A DNA stretch of 64,000 bases from Mesodorylaimus sp. YZB2_4. Taxonomy: Eukaryota > Nematoda > Enoplea > Dorylaimida > Dorylaimidae. Under the pieces are notes generated by a model. The model searched no databases and was not told where the DNA came from. It saw nothing but the letters and a program-made list of their open reading frames with translations. The DNA lies in the NCBI GenBank assembly GCA_030248295.1, contig JASANH010000834.1:1-64000 (forward strand), in the 5' to 3' direction. Shown here in pieces: positions 60,350 to 64,000 of the stretch; the first letter of the stretch is position 1; every line of letters starts with the position of its first letter. Made by a program: the position numbers and the translations under genes.

Positions 60350-60421
60350 CTGTTTTCTTTGAGAATATACACGCCCTCCACGTTACCGCATAGGCCGCGT
60401 GCACATTCCCAAAGAAAACAG
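60350..60421. repeat. 72-base hairpin element, copy 2
   Basis: Arms 60350-60374 and 60397-60421 are inverted copies with three mismatches, loop 22 bases. The arms match copy 1 at 45546. The loop matches copy 1 better in inverted orientation (about 15 of 22), so the two copies lie in opposite directions. Confidence 0.9.
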
Positions 60422-60424
60422 ATA

Positions 60425-63125
60425 GTAAATCAGTTGGAATTCGTTTAGTAATTGGTTCAGTAGTGCTGAGACAGTTTGAAAAATCATGGAAAATACACTT
60501 TTGTCTGGCAAACCTAAAAAAACCATTTTTCGCTCTTTGCGTGAATCCTGACTGAATTAAACCAATGTTTTTCTGACAGCATTTTGAAGCCAGCGTAACA
60601 GCATAAAGTTTTCAATTTTGGTGGAGTTGATCGACAGGGGTCATATCTGACCAAGACAAGACGACCGGACTCTGACCTGGCAGAGAAACCTAAAAATTAC
60701 CCTCGCACTTTGATAGGGTCTTCTACGAATGACTGCTCCTTCGAGCTGCTCGAAACCGACTGCGATAAAGATTGCTGGAAGTCACCGGAAGCGGCACAGC
60801 CTTTCTACGGCGTAAAAGTCAATTTCGGCGCCTTAGCTGCAAGTGGTGGATAAGGCTGCGATAAAGACTGCTGAGAGACAATCGAGACAATATGTGCCCG
60901 CTAGTAATAGTTTTGGCCACATTCGTTCGGCGACTCCTTATTTGAGGAAGTCGCTCCTAGCAATCGCTGTCTCTAAAAATGCTTACGCAGACTCTTTTCA
61001 TTTCCTATTATACTCGCATACTGTGTATCTGTACCCTGCACTGGTGTATTAGGGTCAATGTCAGACTGATTGCACCCGCTTTCGTTGCCGTCGCGAAACT
61101 ACCGGTTTGTGACGGACCTCTTTGCTTTCCTTCTGTTCTTCGTGGAACTGCCTTTAAGCAGACACACCTGCCCGCTATATACGGGCCCAGGTCAAGGCAC
61201 AGAAACCGGATCAGGCAGACAAAGCAGGCATCAAAGGTACAAAGCAGGCCTAATGCGTCCATGACGCTGCGGGGTGTGAAAGAGATAGAGAATTGTAAAA
61301 TGCACTAAAATGCCCTGTGTTGTCTAAAAATCAATACCCACGATACACAGCACAAATTCTGTGTTTAATTCGCAATCAGATTTGTGACGGACACCGATTC
61401 TTTGCATCTTGTCAGCATGCTGATCACTTCTGGACTCTGTGGTCTTCGGCTACTCTTTTATGCGCATAGAAAAGCCTAAGGGCACGGCCAGATTGCACAA
61501 GAATGCATATGCAGGAGGACAAGAAGCAAGATACACCTCCATAGTATGCAGATACGCTATATTGAGCTTTTCAGCAGCCTTTTTTTCAGGTATATATGTA
61601 TCTAAAAGTCAAAGATATTTTCGTCACAGGAATTACCATAATGGCGACAAGGATATCTTGCGTGTTTGGAGCACTGCCACTGCTTCGCCTCTGAATCGAG
61701 CAGGTGCCTCCTTTCTGGGCAAATACCCTAAGATTTATCATGACTTTACATATCTGTGACCTTGCAATATTTCAGGCACGTATCGACAAATCCTAGCTTA
61801 ATTAACGAGCATAAAAAACAATTCTTGTTTGAATAAAGGATTGATGAGAAAAGACGCTCGAAGCGTATTGGAACGCCCCCGTAATTGCAAAGTACAAGCT
61901 CGTTGGACGTTTGTTGAAGTTTGTGACGTAGCTTCGAATATTCAGAATATTCTTTTGTTCTATGAATTTCAAATACTAATGAAGAGTCGAACGAAATTAT
62001 TGTCCGAAATTATATCCGGTCGATTTTTGTTTTGACGTCATTTCTATGATATAACTGCCTACGAAATGACATCCTACAAAGGACGAGGAAATCCCAAAAT
62101 GGCGCGTTGTCCTTGAGGCAATTGATTTCACATATTCACGGTTTTCACAAGTTTTTTACACCTTAGATTGTGAGGGCTCCTAGTTATTACTGTTTTTATG
62201 AAGAATTTTCAGGTAATAGGGGCTCTAAAAGATCATATTGTCTAAAAATCATGCGCCACGTGTCAAAAAAAGGGGCGTAGCCTAAGCAGAAATCACGCAT
62301 GCTTGAATCATTCAAAATGCTGTTTCACGCTCTGAAACTCACAAAATCAGTCTTCTCAGCGGACTCATTCTTACTCCGCGGCGTCCTGTGAGTGCTTCGT
62401 GGTGCAAACTCCGAATTCCTCTGCAGTGCATACCTCGCTCTCGCTCAAAAGTTGAAAACACGTTAAAAACGCCTAAAAAACAGTTGCAAAAGCGCCAAAA
62501 TTTTTGAACTCTTATAGTAACCTTGCACTTGCGCTCGCATTTCGTCATAATGTATCTCGAGCTTTTGCAAAAAACTACCTTGACTCATACTGTAGTCATG
62601 AGAAGGGGGCGGGAAGAATCCAATTCGGTTGGTTTGTATGGATCCGGTTTCGACGATTGCCAAAAACACTCCTCCGCGATCCACTTGAAGTCTAAACTAT
62701 TTGGACCTATGTTATTCTACTCTGGGCAACACTGGGTCGTGGAGGAGGAATGATGTCAGCACGCCCCCGATCATCTGTGTTTGTGAAGATTTCACTTTGA
62801 AACTGGGCAAGTTGGCACAAATGCGATGTAGGGAGGCGGGTGAAGTGCATCTGACGGGCTCAAGTAGCGATCTTGCGTTTTGCCTGGGCGTGCTAGAAGT
62901 AATAGCCATCACAAAATGACTGCCATGAACTCATTGCCAATGTCAACTCGGAGAGCCAGTTCTCGGCACAATGCAAAAAATGGCGCGCTCGCATGCGTGT
63001 ATAAAGCATTGTCACGTGCCTACGTCGACTGCTGCCTACTGTGGACCGCCCTGAGCTAAGGCCTTTTCAGAGACCTTTGGTGTCCAGCGGTTCGACAGAG
63101 GTGTTCCGCCTCGCTCGCTAATAAG
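60425..63125. other. No gene seen
   Basis: Short frames only on both strands, without signal peptides, domains or splice models that hold together. Confidence 0.5.
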
Positions 63126-63131
63126 CTAGCA

Positions 63132-63138
63132 TATATAA
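63132..63138 (+). promoter_or_regulatory. TATA box of single-module WR1 gene
   Basis: TATATAA 66 bases before the ATG at 63204, followed by an initiator-like TTCAGTC (63170-63176). Confidence 0.6.
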
Positions 63139-63203
63139 GCCGCGCTCCCTTACCTAGAGCCGTATTCGAGTTCAGTCGAGCATCTCTGACGCAGCCCTAC
63201 GGT

Positions 63204-63515
63204 ATGATGAAGACACTCCTCTTCGTGCTCATCTCTTCTTGCGCACTGTTGAGCGGTGATCGATGGCGATGCATGGCTGACGACGAGGCCAAACCACATC
63301 GACGCCTGGTCAAGATCATCCACGAAGAAAAGGAAACCCGTTTCTACGACGTCATCAACAGCCAAGAGGAAAAACCCATGTCGGCCATCGAAGAATGTCC
63401 GGACGGATTCCAAGTCGGGCCCAAATGCAATATGTACCTTGGACAGAAGAAATGCCCCGATGGGTACATCTGCAATGTCCGATCTACCACGTGCTGTTTC
63501 CAAAAGGTATGCTAG
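63204..63515 (+). CDS. Secreted protein with one WR1/lustrin-like module
   Basis: A 103-codon frame starts at the double ATG (MMKTLLFVLISSCALLSGDR, signal peptide). A charged spacer follows (EEKETRFYDVINSQEEK). One six-Cys module comes last: EECPDGFQVGPKC, KKCPDGYICN, TTCCFQ. The frame ends VC-stop at 63515. A good donor (CAAAAG/GTATGC at 63506/63507, phase 0) sits just before that stop, so the gene may instead continue into exons downstream, perhaps beyond the window. Its module matches those of the giant gene 20 kb upstream in spacing. A TATA box lies at 63132-63138. It is presumably extracellular; role unknown. Confidence 0.75.
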   Translation: MMKTLLFVLISSCALLSGDRWRCMADDEAKPHRRLVKIIHEEKETRFYDVINSQEEKPMSAIEECPDGFQVGPKCNMYLGQKKCPDGYICNVRSTTCCFQKVC

Positions 63516-63519
63516 TTCC

Positions 63520-64000
63520 TGTCTTCTCCGATAGGATCACCACGCAGCTACAGTAATCTACATCAGATCGGGTGCAGGGGGGATGCGTTCATTGCAAGGC
63601 AGGAGTGCTCAGGGCACCGCAACTCACTCACATCCCACCAGAGATTCACTCTCTCTATGATACGTCTGCTACGTATTACTGCAGAGGTGACTGGAGGCTC
63701 CGTGCAGAGTCAATAGCAACTACACCCAATGACCATGCATGCCGGTCTTATCAGCTTGCGCCAATGCACGGCACTGCAGCCAAATGATAACTTGGATGCA
63801 AATATTCCCATTTCGTTCGCTAACTCTTCATTGCAATAGAGCGAAACTTTTTTGCACTCATCTAGCAGTTTGTGCCCATCCACCTCCATCACGCTTCGAA
63901 TCACACCTTATCCTACCTCACGATTTTGACGCCTGCTGCTTTTCGAAAACTGATCATCCATTCCTGCACGTTTCGTTAGCCTAGGGTTACAGAAAAGCTG
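63520..64000. other. End of window, no supported exon
   Basis: Downstream of the single-module gene. Candidate acceptors exist (for example TTGCAATAG near 63838), but no exon with recognisable content follows. Confidence 0.4.

Noticed and set aside
60140-60448. 102-codon frame with Lys/Pro/Gly start and a hydrophobic stretch
   Set aside because: Its end overlaps the hairpin element, and no homology or splice context supports it.

Overview
The window is nuclear DNA of a nematode. The strongest evidence is two precursor genes for FLP-14/AF2-type FMRFamide-like peptides (KHEYLRF-Gly and KNEYLRF-Gly cassettes). Supporting evidence is a PBC-class TALE homeobox gene (PBX/Exd/CEH-20 type), a very large gene built of worm-type lustrin/WR1 cysteine-rich repeats, and small GT-AG introns throughout. 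The species cannot be named. Exon models were built by hand from reading frame, GT/AG sites and intron phase; no transcript data were available.

Layout. 1-7.8 kb is mobile-element debris: a decayed Polinton/Maverick-type integrase and a companion gene, then a GC-rich gag-protease retroelement with no recognisable reverse transcriptase and an ~840 bp near-identical tandem duplication. 8.7-16.7 kb holds three paralogous two-exon seven-helix receptor genes; the first is broken, the second has a doubtful exon 2, the third is intact. 19.5-23.5 kb holds the two flp-14-like precursors. 24.1-27.9 kb holds two secreted PAN/apple-domain genes with homologous final exons. 28.7-29.1 kb holds a small secreted protein on the minus strand.

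30.6-43.3 kb fits one 44-exon gene. Exons 1-14 plus 16-44 make an open frame of about 2400 residues with about 42 six-cysteine modules. Exon 15 in the middle carries a transmembrane segment and a stop codon, so the locus appears able to make a ~1212-residue membrane form or a ~2400-residue secreted form. A convergent minus-strand gene (43.8-45.3 kb) encodes a mucin-like single-pass membrane protein. 46.0-48.2 kb holds two minus-strand paralogues of a small secreted cysteine-rich family I cannot name. 48.6-51 kb is repeat-rich. 51.8-57.1 kb is the PBX/ceh-20-like gene on the minus strand, in seven exons. 57.1-63.1 kb shows no gene I can support. At 63.2 kb a TATA-driven gene encodes a secreted protein with a single WR1-like module.

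Many of the genes encode secreted or membrane proteins (peptide precursors, PAN, WR1, mucin-like, small Cys-rich). Nothing links them into one pathway; most look like local tandem duplications. Repeats include two copies of a 72 bp hairpin element 14.8 kb apart, a 136 bp foldback element, and several tRNA-like SINE fragments.
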